Assembly: GCA_902594255.1 (NCBI GenBank)
Contig: CACJLN010000006.1
Location: 1-64,000, forward strand
Direction of reading: 5' to 3'
DNA length: 64,000 bases
DNA from: an uncultured Pelagibacteraceae bacterium
Lineage (GTDB): Bacteria > Pseudomonadota > Alphaproteobacteria > Pelagibacterales > Pelagibacteraceae
The translations under genes were made by a program, and so were the position numbers. Below, one piece after another: positions 51,251 through 60,440 of this stretch. How positions within the stretch are numbered: the stretch's first letter is position 1; each line of letters starts with the position of its first letter. Below the pieces are notes generated by a model. It was not told where the DNA came from and made no database searches. It saw nothing but the letters and a program-made list of their open reading frames with translations.

Positions 51251-51715
51251 TCAAATTGAACTTCCTAATGGTTCGGGACTTGAAACCATTGTTGTCAACC
51301 AACAGTTATTTAGAGGTCCATCACCCAAGTATTTTTCTACTTGCCAATTGAACTTATGATAAGTCTTTTCTTTATCTAATAAAATAACCTCAAATTGAAC
51401 CCAGCTATCTCCTGATCTAGTTTGAGTAATAGTATGACTTAAATGATTTATCATCATTTGATAATTATTGCCTTTGATCATCTTCTTAAACCTATCTAGG
51501 GGTCCTGTAGCTTGTTTATTATTAGGGTGAGCAAAATTCCAGGTTTGTTCTATACCACTATCCTTAAATTTTTCGTTATTTTTTTGTAAACCAAGTAACT
51601 GTATCTTAACAACTTCGGCTGGTTGAATAGAGCTATTAGGCTTAATTAGTTCGGCTTTTGAAATTGAAGTTGAAACGAAAAAAATAATTAATAATTTTAA
51701 ATATTTATTGAGCAT
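51251..51715 (-). CDS. Exported DUF4864-like protein
   Basis: Signal peptide; VVKIQLLGLQKNNEKFKDSGIEQTWNFAHPNNK. Confidence 0.6.
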   Translation of the reverse strand: MLNKYLKLLIIFFVSTSISKAELIKPNSSIQPAEVVKIQLLGLQKNNEKFKDSGIEQTWNFAHPNNKQATGPLDRFKKMIKGNNYQMMINHLSHTITQTRSGDSWVQFEVILLDKEKTYHKFNWQVEKYLGDGPLNNCWLTTMVSSPEPLGSSI

Positions 51716-51729
51716 TTTTTAAGAATTTT

Positions 51730-52131
51730 TTAATTAAGATATTTCTCAATCTCAATCTTAGTACATTTATTCTCAACATAAATTATATTATTTGCCTCAG
51801 CTATTTTTCTAGCGTCAGGACTTTTGATATCTAGCTGTAACCACAAGACTTTTGCTTTTATTTTGACTGCTTCGTTAGCAATTTCAACAGCTTCATTTGA
51901 TGGCCTAAAAACATCAATTATATCTACTTGTCCGTCAATTTCAGAAACTTTTGCATACACTTTCTCACCTAGAATTTTTTCACCTCTAATAGTTGGATTG
52001 ACTGGATAAACTTTATAACCATTATTTTGAAGATATTTCATTACAATTGATGAGGTTTTTTCTAAGTTCTTACTTGCACCGACTAAAGCAATATTTTTAT
52101 ATTTAGTTAAAATATCTTTAGTCTCTGCCAT
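51730..52131 (-). CDS. CoA-binding (Rossmann) domain protein
   Basis: NIALVGASKNLEKTSSIVMKYLQNNGYKVYPVNP. Confidence 0.88.
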   Translation of the reverse strand: MAETKDILTKYKNIALVGASKNLEKTSSIVMKYLQNNGYKVYPVNPTIRGEKILGEKVYAKVSEIDGQVDIIDVFRPSNEAVEIANEAVKIKAKVLWLQLDIKSPDARKIAEANNIIYVENKCTKIEIEKYLN

Positions 52132-52132
52132 C

Positions 52133-52903
52133 TTATTTATTTTTCCAAACTGGTTTCCTTTTTTCTATAAAAGCAGAAATTCCCTCTTTTGCATCCATTG
52201 CCATCATATTTATTGTCATCATCTTACTTGTGTGTGAGTAAGCTTTTCTGAGTGGCATTTCTAATTGCTTATAAAAAGTTTGTTTTCCAATTTTAATTGT
52301 AAGATTAGATTTAGATGCAATTTTTTTTGCAATTTTTAAAACTTCTTTATTTAACTTTGATTTTGGAAAATAGTCATTAATCAATCCAATTTCTTTTGCA
52401 TAATTTGCTTTAATTGGTTCTCCAGTTAATAACATCTTCATCATTGGTTTTCTGTTAACTTTCCGACTAACAGCAACCATAGGTGTACTACAAAATAAAC
52501 CGATGTTTACCCCTGGAGTAGCAAATAATGCTTCTTTAGTGCTATAAGCCAAATCACAACTGGCAACTAATTGACATCCTGCTGCATAAGCTGCTCCATG
52601 CACTTTTGCAATCACTGGTTTTCTACCCTCAACTATCCGCAGCATTAGTTTTGAGCATAAATTAAATAATCTTTGATATTTTTTTTTGCTTTTTAAGTTT
52701 CTTACTTCTTTTAAATTATGACCTGCGCTAAAACCTTTTCCTGCTCCCTCAAGAATTATTACTTTTGTTTTTCTATCGTAATCTAATTTTTTAAAAACTT
52801 TGATAAGATCATTTAAATTTTTAAATGATAAAGAATTGTATGTTTTTGGTTCATTAATAATTATTCGTGAAATATCTTTTAATTTTACAACTTTAATATT
52901 CAT
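52133..52903 (-). CDS. Enoyl-CoA hydratase/isomerase family protein
   Basis: VIILEGAGKGFSAGHNLKE, AKVHGAAYAAGCQLVASCDLAY. Confidence 0.9.
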   Translation of the reverse strand: MNIKVVKLKDISRIIINEPKTYNSLSFKNLNDLIKVFKKLDYDRKTKVIILEGAGKGFSAGHNLKEVRNLKSKKKYQRLFNLCSKLMLRIVEGRKPVIAKVHGAAYAAGCQLVASCDLAYSTKEALFATPGVNIGLFCSTPMVAVSRKVNRKPMMKMLLTGEPIKANYAKEIGLINDYFPKSKLNKEVLKIAKKIASKSNLTIKIGKQTFYKQLEMPLRKAYSHTSKMMTINMMAMDAKEGISAFIEKRKPVWKNK

Positions 52904-52909
52904 TAATTA

Positions 52910-53284
52910 TTATTTTAATTTGCCCTCTTCTCTCATCTTGGCTCTTATTTTAGTTGCAGAGATTTCTTGAATTTCTTTTGAGAGCTCAATTTCTTCAATT
53001 TGATAACCTACGCCCCTACCATAACAAATATTTGTTATATTTGGTACTAACACAATTTTGTATCGTCCTTCAAATTCAGGTTTAAGTCTATCCTCTATAT
53101 TTTTTTTCACAGTTTCAAAATCAAATGGATTGTCATCAACACCCTGAACATCTCTAATCTGTATACAAACTTGACCTGTTTTTTTTAAAATTTCTTTAAA
53201 TAATGCATAATGACCATCGTGAAAGGGTTGCCACCTTCCTAACATTTGTGCAGTTGGTTTTTTATTGTCCCACTTATAGGTCAT
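52910..53284 (-). CDS. Nucleotidylyltransferase (cytidylyltransferase-like fold)
   Basis: MLGRWQPFHDGHYALFKEIL (HxGH-type HDGH), EISATKIR; start placed at MTYKWDNK. Confidence 0.8.
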   Translation of the reverse strand: MTYKWDNKKPTAQMLGRWQPFHDGHYALFKEILKKTGQVCIQIRDVQGVDDNPFDFETVKKNIEDRLKPEFEGRYKIVLVPNITNICYGRGVGYQIEEIELSKEIQEISATKIRAKMREEGKLK

Positions 53285-53690
53285 TTTTAATCTCCTTAAG
53301 TATTTTTGGAGCCCAATTTTTAGCATCTTGTGAAGTAACATGAAAGTTATACTTATCAGGCTTTACAAACATTTTATTAGTATCTTCAAATCTACCTTCT
53401 TTAATAGTATCAACCCAAATGATAAAATCTGCAGGAAATAATTTCCTAGCCTCAGGTGTTGGGCATATGAAATCAGCTACGACAAAATTTCCATCTTTTT
53501 TTAGCTTTAAGGCAAAATCAGCCATTCTCTTTGATTGCCTTTTTCTTCCTTCCTCTGAAAAATCCCAGTCATTTGCTTCTTTTCTAACCTCATCAGCGTT
53601 CAATCTTTTAGCATTAAGTAATGGAGCTAACTCATTAGCTAAGGTTGTTTTTCCTGACCCAGGCAGACCCATTATTAAAATAATTTTCAT
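53274..53690 (-). CDS. P-loop kinase, adenylylsulfate-kinase-like
   Basis: MKIILIMGLPGSGKTTLANELAPLL, RLNADEVRKEANDWDFSEEGRKRQSKRMADFA; start moved to the Met before the P-loop. Confidence 0.75.
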   Translation of the reverse strand: MKIILIMGLPGSGKTTLANELAPLLNAKRLNADEVRKEANDWDFSEEGRKRQSKRMADFALKLKKDGNFVVADFICPTPEARKLFPADFIIWVDTIKEGRFEDTNKMFVKPDKYNFHVTSQDAKNWAPKILKEIKNDL

Positions 53691-53773
53691 AATTGTTTTG
53701 TGACAATAAAAATCGATTCTATCAAGCTGAATTTCTTTGACAGCTTTTTTAAAAAAGATAATCATCCTATTAA

Positions 53774-54502
53774 ATGAACTTTTCTTTAGAAATAGGCCCA
53801 ACTACTGACCTAGATACTGTGCCTCCAGTTAAAGATATTTACATAACAATGTTACCTGGTGGGGATTATAAAGAGACAGCACAACAAGCAGTTGAGTTAG
53901 TTAAGAAAGGTTTTAATCCAGTCCCTCACTTTCCAGCAAGATCAATGCAGAATGAAAAGCAACTAAAAGATTATGTTTCAAGATGTAAAGATGGTGGAGT
54001 TAAACAAGTTCTAGTAATTGGCGGTGGAAGAGAACCAATGGGAAAATTCGATAGCTCTTTTCAACTTTTGGAGACTGGTTATTTTGAGAAGATGACAATA
54101 GGAATTGCTGGACACCCAGAGGGGAGTCCTGATATATCCGACTCAGACTTAGAAAAAGCTATGATAGATAAAAAGCCTTATGCTGATTATATAGTAACAC
54201 AGTGGTTATTAGATCCCCAGCCTATTATAGATTTTGTATCTAAACAAAGCGTACCAGTGCATGTAGGAATAACTGGCCCTCTTAAAATATCAAGCTTGAT
54301 TAAGTTTGCAAACATTGTAGGAGCAAAAAATTCCTTAAATTTTCTTAAATCTAATTTTACTAAGGCTTTAGATTTATTAAAACCTAAAGACCCTAATGAT
54401 TTAATTGGGAAGCTTAAATCACATACTGATTTCTTTCACATTTATACATTCGGCGGCTTGAAGGAAACTAACAAGTGGTTGAAGGAGAATAGTTATGTCT
54501 AA
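53774..54502 (+). CDS. Methylenetetrahydrofolate reductase-like protein
   Basis: FSLEIGPTTDLDTVPPVKDIYITMLPGGDYKETAQQAVELVKKGFNPVPHFPARSM, GIAGHPEGSP; short (242 aa). Confidence 0.8.
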   Translation: MNFSLEIGPTTDLDTVPPVKDIYITMLPGGDYKETAQQAVELVKKGFNPVPHFPARSMQNEKQLKDYVSRCKDGGVKQVLVIGGGREPMGKFDSSFQLLETGYFEKMTIGIAGHPEGSPDISDSDLEKAMIDKKPYADYIVTQWLLDPQPIIDFVSKQSVPVHVGITGPLKISSLIKFANIVGAKNSLNFLKSNFTKALDLLKPKDPNDLIGKLKSHTDFFHIYTFGGLKETNKWLKENSYV

Positions 54503-55853
54503 AGAATTTGACTATACAAAATTAAAGCATGTAACTTCAGTAGATCAATCAGATCGAAAAGTTCCATACAATTTAAGACAAAGTGGTCCAACAAAAGTAG
54601 AATTGTTGATTTCTACAAGGGTTAGAAAATCACCTTATTGGCATTTATCAATGCAAGCTGGATGTTGGAGAGCAACTGTTTACAATCGTATTTATCATCC
54701 TAGAGGATACGTAAAACCAGAACATGGTGGAGCTATGGTAGAATATGATGCTATCGTAAACCATGTTACAATGTGGAATGTTGCTGTTGAGAGACAAATA
54801 CAAGTTAAAGGTCCTGATGCAGAAAAATTTGTTGATTACGTAATCACTAGAGATGCAACTAAGATCTCACCTATGAGAGCAAGATATGTAATTTTATGTA
54901 ATGCATATGGTGGAGTTTTAAATGATCCAATTCTTCTAAGAATTTCAAAAGATGAATTTTGGTTTTCATTATCTGACTCTGATATTGGTATGTATTTACA
55001 AGGTGTAAATGCAGATGGAAGATTTAATTGCACTATAGAAGAAATAGATGCATGCCCTGTGCAAATACAAGGTCCAAAATCAAAAGCACTTATGAAAGAC
55101 TTATTAGGAGATCAAGTCGATTTAGAAAATATGCCTTTTTATGGATTAGCTGAAGTTAAAGTAGCTGGAAGAAGTTGTGTTATTTCTCAGTCAGGTTTTT
55201 CAGGCGAAGCTGGATATGAAATTTATTTAAGAGATGCAACCTTATATGCTGATGAAATGTGGAATGCTATTCTTAAAGTTGGAAAGAAACATAATTTGAT
55301 GGTTATTGCTCCTGCTCATCATAGAAGAATACAAGCAGGTATACTCTCTTGGGGACAGGATATGGATCAACAACATAATCCTTTCCAATGTAATTTAGGT
55401 TATCAAGTTTCTTTATCAGGTAAAGGCGAGTGGAATAAAAAATCTGATTATGTGGGTAAGGCAGTTTTAGAAAAAATGGGGGCAGAACTCAAAGCTGGAA
55501 AAAAACCTTATAAGTTACAATTGGTTGGGCTTGAAATGGGTGGAAAACCGATTGATGACTACGCTCCTGATTTTTGGTTAATATCAAATGAAAATGGTGG
55601 GGATCCAGTTGGATTTATTACCTCTCCTTGGTATCATCCAGAAAAAAAGATAAATATCGCAATGGGATATGTGCCTTTTGATGGAACTCTTAATGCAAAT
55701 GGTTTTCCAAAAGGAAAAGTGGGTACAAAATATAAAGTTCATTTACCTGAAAAATATTCTATTACTCCCGGCAAACCAGTTGATGCAGTGGTTACAGATA
55801 TACCATTTAAAGAGTCATATAACGCTAATACAAGAGAGGTGTCTAAAGGCTAA
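54495..55853 (+). CDS. DmdA/GcvT-family THF-dependent methyl/aminomethyltransferase (demethylase-like)
   Basis: STRVRKSPYWHLSMQAGCWRATVYN, VNHVTMWNVAVERQIQVKGPDAEKFVDYVITRD, GVLNDPILLRISKDEFWFSLSDSDIGMY, GFSGEAGYEIYLR. Confidence 0.8.
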   Translation: MSKEFDYTKLKHVTSVDQSDRKVPYNLRQSGPTKVELLISTRVRKSPYWHLSMQAGCWRATVYNRIYHPRGYVKPEHGGAMVEYDAIVNHVTMWNVAVERQIQVKGPDAEKFVDYVITRDATKISPMRARYVILCNAYGGVLNDPILLRISKDEFWFSLSDSDIGMYLQGVNADGRFNCTIEEIDACPVQIQGPKSKALMKDLLGDQVDLENMPFYGLAEVKVAGRSCVISQSGFSGEAGYEIYLRDATLYADEMWNAILKVGKKHNLMVIAPAHHRRIQAGILSWGQDMDQQHNPFQCNLGYQVSLSGKGEWNKKSDYVGKAVLEKMGAELKAGKKPYKLQLVGLEMGGKPIDDYAPDFWLISNENGGDPVGFITSPWYHPEKKINIAMGYVPFDGTLNANGFPKGKVGTKYKVHLPEKYSITPGKPVDAVVTDIPFKESYNANTREVSKG

Positions 55854-55886
55854 AAAATTTGAGGATATAATCAGTTTAAGCTACTT

Positions 55887-55991
55887 ATGACAAAAGGTTT
55901 CTTAATTGTACTTTGCATTGCTATCACAATTGTTTTAATACTTTTTCCATTAATTGTTTCATATAAAGAACAAAAAAATAAAAAAAATTAA
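55887..55991 (+). CDS. 34-aa single-TM microprotein
   Basis: Hand translation MTKGFLIVLCIAITIVLILFPLIVSYKEQKNKKN*, stop immediately followed by next ATG. Confidence 0.45.
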   Translation: MTKGFLIVLCIAITIVLILFPLIVSYKEQKNKKN

Positions 55992-56534
55992 ATGTTTGGA
56001 GAGTTTCTTAATATAATCTTTAAATCTATTAAATTAGATAAATCTCTTTACACTGATAGTAAAAATTTTGGAGAGGCTGCAATATATTTTGCTGGCTTAA
56101 TAATGATTTTAGATGGTATAGCTGGTGCTGTTGCAGCAAATAATATAATTAAAACGGCTGTCGCAATGTCTGGATTAACAGCGATTATTACCTGGTTTAT
56201 ATGGGCAATTTTAATCTTTGTCATTGGTGTAAAATTATTCCCTGATAAACAAACTAAAACACCTTTTAAAAAAGTTTTAACTGCAGTTGGATTTGCTCAT
56301 GCACCTGGACTATTGAGGTTTTTTGCAGTCACTCCAGATTTAATGATACCTATAATATTATTGACTCAATTCTGGATTTTCGCTGCTTTAATCATTTCAA
56401 CAAAACAAATCCTTAGTCTAAAATCGAATTTAAAATCTTTTGGAATAGTTTTTTTATCATTCCTAATTATTGTTTTTTTATCAATTTCATTTGTCATGAG
56501 CAGAATGAATATGATGCCAGTAAATGCTATCTAA
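55992..56534 (+). CDS. Yip1-domain-like membrane protein
   Basis: 180 aa, multiple TM, FPDKQTKTPFKKVLTAVGFAHAPGLLRFFAV. Confidence 0.65.
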   Translation: MFGEFLNIIFKSIKLDKSLYTDSKNFGEAAIYFAGLIMILDGIAGAVAANNIIKTAVAMSGLTAIITWFIWAILIFVIGVKLFPDKQTKTPFKKVLTAVGFAHAPGLLRFFAVTPDLMIPIILLTQFWIFAALIISTKQILSLKSNLKSFGIVFLSFLIIVFLSISFVMSRMNMMPVNAI

Positions 56535-56782
56535 ATAGGAAAAATTGTTTTTGATACTCTACAAGATTTGCAAATTTTAAAACCCGTAAGAATTAAATTT
56601 TGAGAAACACTTTCATCCTTACTTTTACATTCATCGCAAATATCGTCTAATTCTTTATTGTATTTTTTATCAATATGTCTATCTTTAATCACGGGCTTTA
56701 AATTTATAACAATTTTTCCAAAAATACTAATTTTATTGATATTTTTATCTAATTTTGAAATAAAGTTTATACTATTTAAATC
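56531..56782 (-). CDS. Possible zinc-ribbon protein lacking an ATG start
   Basis: Hand translation ...FISKLDKNINKISIFGKIVINLKPVIKDRHIDKKYNKELDDICDECKSKDESVSQNLILTGFKICKSCRVSKTIFPI*; CxxC...CxxC; 5' boundary unknown. Confidence 0.4.
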   Translation of the reverse strand, partial: DLNSINFISKLDKNINKISIFGKIVINLKPVIKDRHIDKKYNKELDDICDECKSKDESVSQNLILTGFKICKSCRVSKTIFPI

Positions 56783-57277
56783 ATGAAAAAGACTAACAAC
56801 TTAAAAGTTGCAGTTATAATGGGTAGTCAGTCTGACTTCAAAACTATGAAGTTATCTACTAAAATATTAAAAAGTATCGGTGTAAAATTTGAAACTAAAA
56901 TAATATCAGCTCATCGAACCCCAAAGAGAATGTATGAATTTGCTCGAGCTGCTAAAAAAAAAAATTATGGAGTTATAATTGCTGGAGCTGGAGGTTCAGC
57001 ACATTTGCCAGGTATGATTTCAGCTCTAACATCTATACCGGTTTTAGGAGTACCAATCGAAAGTAAGAACCTTAAAGGACTTGATAGCTTGCTATCAATT
57101 GTACAAATGCCGAAAGGAATTCCTGTGGGAACTTTAGCTATAGGAGGTAATGGTGCAATCAATGCTGGTTTATTAGCCGCATCGATAATTGCAAACAGTA
57201 ATCCTGCAGTTAAAAAAAGATTAGAAAATTGGCGATTATTACAAACAAAATCTGTAAAAAAAAAACCTAAAAATTAA
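56783..57277 (+). CDS. purE: N5-carboxyaminoimidazole ribonucleotide mutase
   Basis: VAVIMGSQSDFKTMKLS, ISAHRTPKRMYEFA, AGAGGSAHLPGMISALTSIPVLGVP. Confidence 0.96.
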   Translation: MKKTNNLKVAVIMGSQSDFKTMKLSTKILKSIGVKFETKIISAHRTPKRMYEFARAAKKKNYGVIIAGAGGSAHLPGMISALTSIPVLGVPIESKNLKGLDSLLSIVQMPKGIPVGTLAIGGNGAINAGLLAASIIANSNPAVKKRLENWRLLQTKSVKKKPKN

Positions 57278-57279
57278 AA

Positions 57280-58326
57280 ATGTCAGGAATAAATTTGGGT
57301 ATTATTGGCGGAGGTCAATTAGGAAGTATGCTGTCTGAAGCAGCAAAAAAATTAAATATAAAGACAATTATTTACTGTGATGATATCGATGCACCAGCAA
57401 AAAATTTTTGTGAACAATTCATTTATGGTGATTATCAAGATAAAAATAAGATAAGAGAATTTGTAAATAAAGTAGATTTGGTTACCTATGAATTTGAAAA
57501 CATACCTTTCGAAACTTTAAACGAAATTAACAAAATAAAAACGGTTATACCTAAGCCAAGTGTGAATAAACTAATTCAACACAGGCTAACCGAAAAAGAC
57601 TTTATAAACAAACTTAACATAAGAACGACTAAATATGCATCTGTGGAAAGAAAAACCGATATAGATGCTCTAGAGGATTTCTTACCAGGAATTTTAAAAA
57701 CTACTACTTTAGGTTATGACGGTAAAGGTCAATATCGTATTAAATCGAAACAAGATTTAAATTCTTTAAATATTGATTTTTCAAAAGGATATATACTTGA
57801 AAAACTTGTAAAACTTAAAAAAGAAATCTCAGTTATAGTAACGAGATTTGGTAATAATAGTTATGAGATATATGAGCCTATTGAAAATACTCATGAGGAT
57901 CAAATACTCAAATATTCTAAAATACCTGCTGAAATTAACAAACGATTATTTGATGAGTCAAAAGAATGGTCAATTAGAATTGCTGAAGAGTTAAAATATA
58001 TTGGAACTTTGTGTGTAGAATTTTTTATTGATAGAAATGAAAATTTATATGTAAATGAGATCGCACCAAGAGTTCACAATTCTGGTCATTTGACTATTAA
58101 CGCATACAATATAAGTCAATTTGAAAATCATATTAGAGCTGTCTGTTCTCTTGAAAAGATTCCACTTAAAAAGATTTCGAATGCAAAAATGATCAATTTA
58201 ATTGGAAACCAAATAATTCCCTACAGAAAAAATTTAAAGATCGATCATAATCAATTTTTCTTTGATTATCAAAAAAAAGAAGTTAAAACAAAAAGAAAAA
58301 TGGGTCACATTACTACATTAATTTAA
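57280..58326 (+). CDS. purK: N5-carboxyaminoimidazole ribonucleotide synthase
   Basis: LGIIGGGQLGSML, TTTLGYDGKGQ, NEIAPRVHNSGHLTINA. Confidence 0.95.
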   Translation: MSGINLGIIGGGQLGSMLSEAAKKLNIKTIIYCDDIDAPAKNFCEQFIYGDYQDKNKIREFVNKVDLVTYEFENIPFETLNEINKIKTVIPKPSVNKLIQHRLTEKDFINKLNIRTTKYASVERKTDIDALEDFLPGILKTTTLGYDGKGQYRIKSKQDLNSLNIDFSKGYILEKLVKLKKEISVIVTRFGNNSYEIYEPIENTHEDQILKYSKIPAEINKRLFDESKEWSIRIAEELKYIGTLCVEFFIDRNENLYVNEIAPRVHNSGHLTINAYNISQFENHIRAVCSLEKIPLKKISNAKMINLIGNQIIPYRKNLKIDHNQFFFDYQKKEVKTKRKMGHITTLI

Positions 58327-58794
58327 ATGTTTAAAATTATAGAGGGCAACTTTGATCATCCAGAAGTAGATGAACTTTTAAAAAAACACTTCATTGAACT
58401 CAAAGCCGCCTCACCTGAGGAGAGCACACATGTTTTGGACATCGCTGGGCTTAAAGTTCCTACAATAAAATTTTGGAGTTTGTGGGAAAATAATAGTTTA
58501 TTAGGCTGTGGAGCATTAAAATTTTTAGACATGGAGCATGGTGAATTTAAATCAATAAGGATTCATGACAACTTTAGAAGACAAAATTTTGGAATAAAGT
58601 TAATTCAACATTTAATTATTGAGGCTAGAAAACATAATTTAAAGAGAATAAGTATTGAAACAGGTGCTGGAAAATTTTTCGAACCTGCAAGAAAACTATT
58701 TAAAAGATGTCATTTTGAACCTTGTGAACCTTTTGCTCACTACAAAATTGATCCGAATTCGTTGTATTATACAAAGCAAATTGACCACGATTAA
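58327..58794 (+). CDS. GNAT family N-acetyltransferase
   Basis: LLGCGALKFLDMEHGEFKSIRIHDNFRRQNFGIKLIQHLI. Confidence 0.88.
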   Translation: MFKIIEGNFDHPEVDELLKKHFIELKAASPEESTHVLDIAGLKVPTIKFWSLWENNSLLGCGALKFLDMEHGEFKSIRIHDNFRRQNFGIKLIQHLIIEARKHNLKRISIETGAGKFFEPARKLFKRCHFEPCEPFAHYKIDPNSLYYTKQIDHD

Positions 58795-58907
58795 AACAAA
58801 AATTATCATAAAGTATTAATTTTGTTGACAAAACTCATTAAATTTTGAAGAACCTGTTATTACTTAATTATAAGTATTAAATTAATATAACAAAAAGTAA
58901 GAAAACT

Positions 58908-59114
58908 ATGAGTCTACAAGGAAAAGTAAAGTGGTTCAATCCTACCAAAGGTTTTGGTTTTATTGAAAGAGACGATAAAGAAAAAGATGTATTCGTTCAT
59001 GTTTCGGCTGTAAGAGATGCTGGTATGAATGGTTTAGATGAGGGTCAAGCTTTGACTTTCGATGTTGAGGATGGTCCCAAAGGTCCTTCAGCAGTTAATT
59101 TAAAAACTGCATAA
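58908..59114 (+). CDS. cspA: Cold-shock protein
   Basis: [31 protein letters not shown]. Confidence 0.95.
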   Translation: MSLQGKVKWFNPTKGFGFIERDDKEKDVFVHVSAVRDAGMNGLDEGQALTFDVEDGPKGPSAVNLKTA

Positions 59115-59131
59115 TTTTCAAAATATCATTT

Positions 59132-59188
59132 ATTGGCTACATTAATATAAATTATAATTCTAGAAATTTAAAAATTTCTGTAGCCAAT
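59132..59188. repeat. Nested inverted repeat 3' of cold-shock gene
   Basis: ATTGGCTACA (59132-59141) / TGTAGCCAAT (59179-59188), enclosing AGAAATTTAAAAATTTCT (59162-59179). Confidence 0.9.
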
Positions 59189-59216
59189 AACACATCTATT
59201 AATATATAAAAAATTT

Positions 59217-59963
59217 ATGATAGGTATTCTTGGTGGAATGGGAACACAAGCAGGTTTAGACTTTTGTAATAAACTTGCAATTTTAAATAGAGGTAAAATA
59301 GATCAAGAATATCCCCTGTTTATTCTTTATAACAAAGCAAATATTCCAGGAAGGCCTGAGTCGATAGGTATTCACACTAGGAATCTAACTAAAAATTTAA
59401 ATGTAAAAAAAAATAAAATAAAATATCAACTTGTTTTAAAAAGTTTAGTTAAAGGATGTAAATTACTAAAAAAAAGTAAATGTAAGTTTCTTGTAATACC
59501 CTGTAACACAGCACATTATTGGTATGATGATTTAAAAAAAAGAATAAACTTACCGATAATAAATATGCCAAGAGAAGTTTATAGACATACAATAAAACAG
59601 TGTAAGAAAAACTCTACTATTGGTTTGCTTGCTACAGAGGGTACTTTAAGAACTGGAATATATAATAATTTTTTTGATAAAAATTTTAATTTAATTTTTC
59701 CAGAGTCAAAAATTCAAAAAAATTCAGTCAATCGAGCTATAAAATTTGTAAAGATGGGTGATGTAAAAGCAGCAAGTAAAATAATCAAACCTGCTATAAA
59801 TTATTTGATAGATAAAAAATGTAAAAAAATAATTCTTGGATGTACTGAATTACCAATTGCAATATTTGCATTTAAGTCTTTTGATAAAATTAAAACATCA
59901 AAAATATTTTTAGATCCGAATTTGATCTTAGCGAATGCAGCAATGAAAAAATATAATATATAA
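59217..59963 (+). CDS. Aspartate/glutamate racemase family protein
   Basis: IGILGGMGTQAGLDFCNKL, IPCNTAHYWYDDL, LGCTELPIA. Confidence 0.88.
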   Translation: MIGILGGMGTQAGLDFCNKLAILNRGKIDQEYPLFILYNKANIPGRPESIGIHTRNLTKNLNVKKNKIKYQLVLKSLVKGCKLLKKSKCKFLVIPCNTAHYWYDDLKKRINLPIINMPREVYRHTIKQCKKNSTIGLLATEGTLRTGIYNNFFDKNFNLIFPESKIQKNSVNRAIKFVKMGDVKAASKIIKPAINYLIDKKCKKIILGCTELPIAIFAFKSFDKIKTSKIFLDPNLILANAAMKKYNI

Positions 59964-59968
59964 AATAT

Positions 59969-60403
59969 ATGAAATCAAAAGACAGACCCTATATGCTATA
60001 TGTTGCAGAAAAAATATATTTAGAAATTTCCAGAATAAAAGAAAACAATATTGATTATAACAATTCCGATGCTATTAAAAATTTTATAAAAACTAAGTTT
60101 TTTGAAAAATTAAGTAGTGGTAAATTTCACGATGAATGGTTGGAAAAATTAAAGAACAACGACTTTATTGATCAGAATAATAATAAAATTCCAGCAGAAA
60201 CAATCAAGCTGTTGCATGTTCAAAAAGACATGATGATCAAACAATTAATTCAATTTCCTGATTTATATTATACAAAAAATAAATTTCCTCTTAAAATTTC
60301 ACAACGTGCCTTTGATCAATTATGGAGAATTTGTGAAAGTTACGAATTATGGTGTAAAGAAACTGAGCAAAGTGAATTGCTTAAATTGAATATTATCGAT
60401 TAA
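59969..60403 (+). CDS. Hypothetical protein
   Basis: 144-aa ORF directly after the racemase; no family recognised. Confidence 0.55.
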   Translation: MKSKDRPYMLYVAEKIYLEISRIKENNIDYNNSDAIKNFIKTKFFEKLSSGKFHDEWLEKLKNNDFIDQNNNKIPAETIKLLHVQKDMMIKQLIQFPDLYYTKNKFPLKISQRAFDQLWRICESYELWCKETEQSELLKLNIID

Positions 60404-60440
60404 TATTTGAAAATAATAAATTTTAATCTAAAAATTTTAA

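Noticed and set aside
51195-51251. Possible glycine/SAM-type riboswitch upstream of the dimethylglycine dehydrogenase-like gene
   Set aside because: The 5' gap is too short and AT-rich, with no recognisable conserved core
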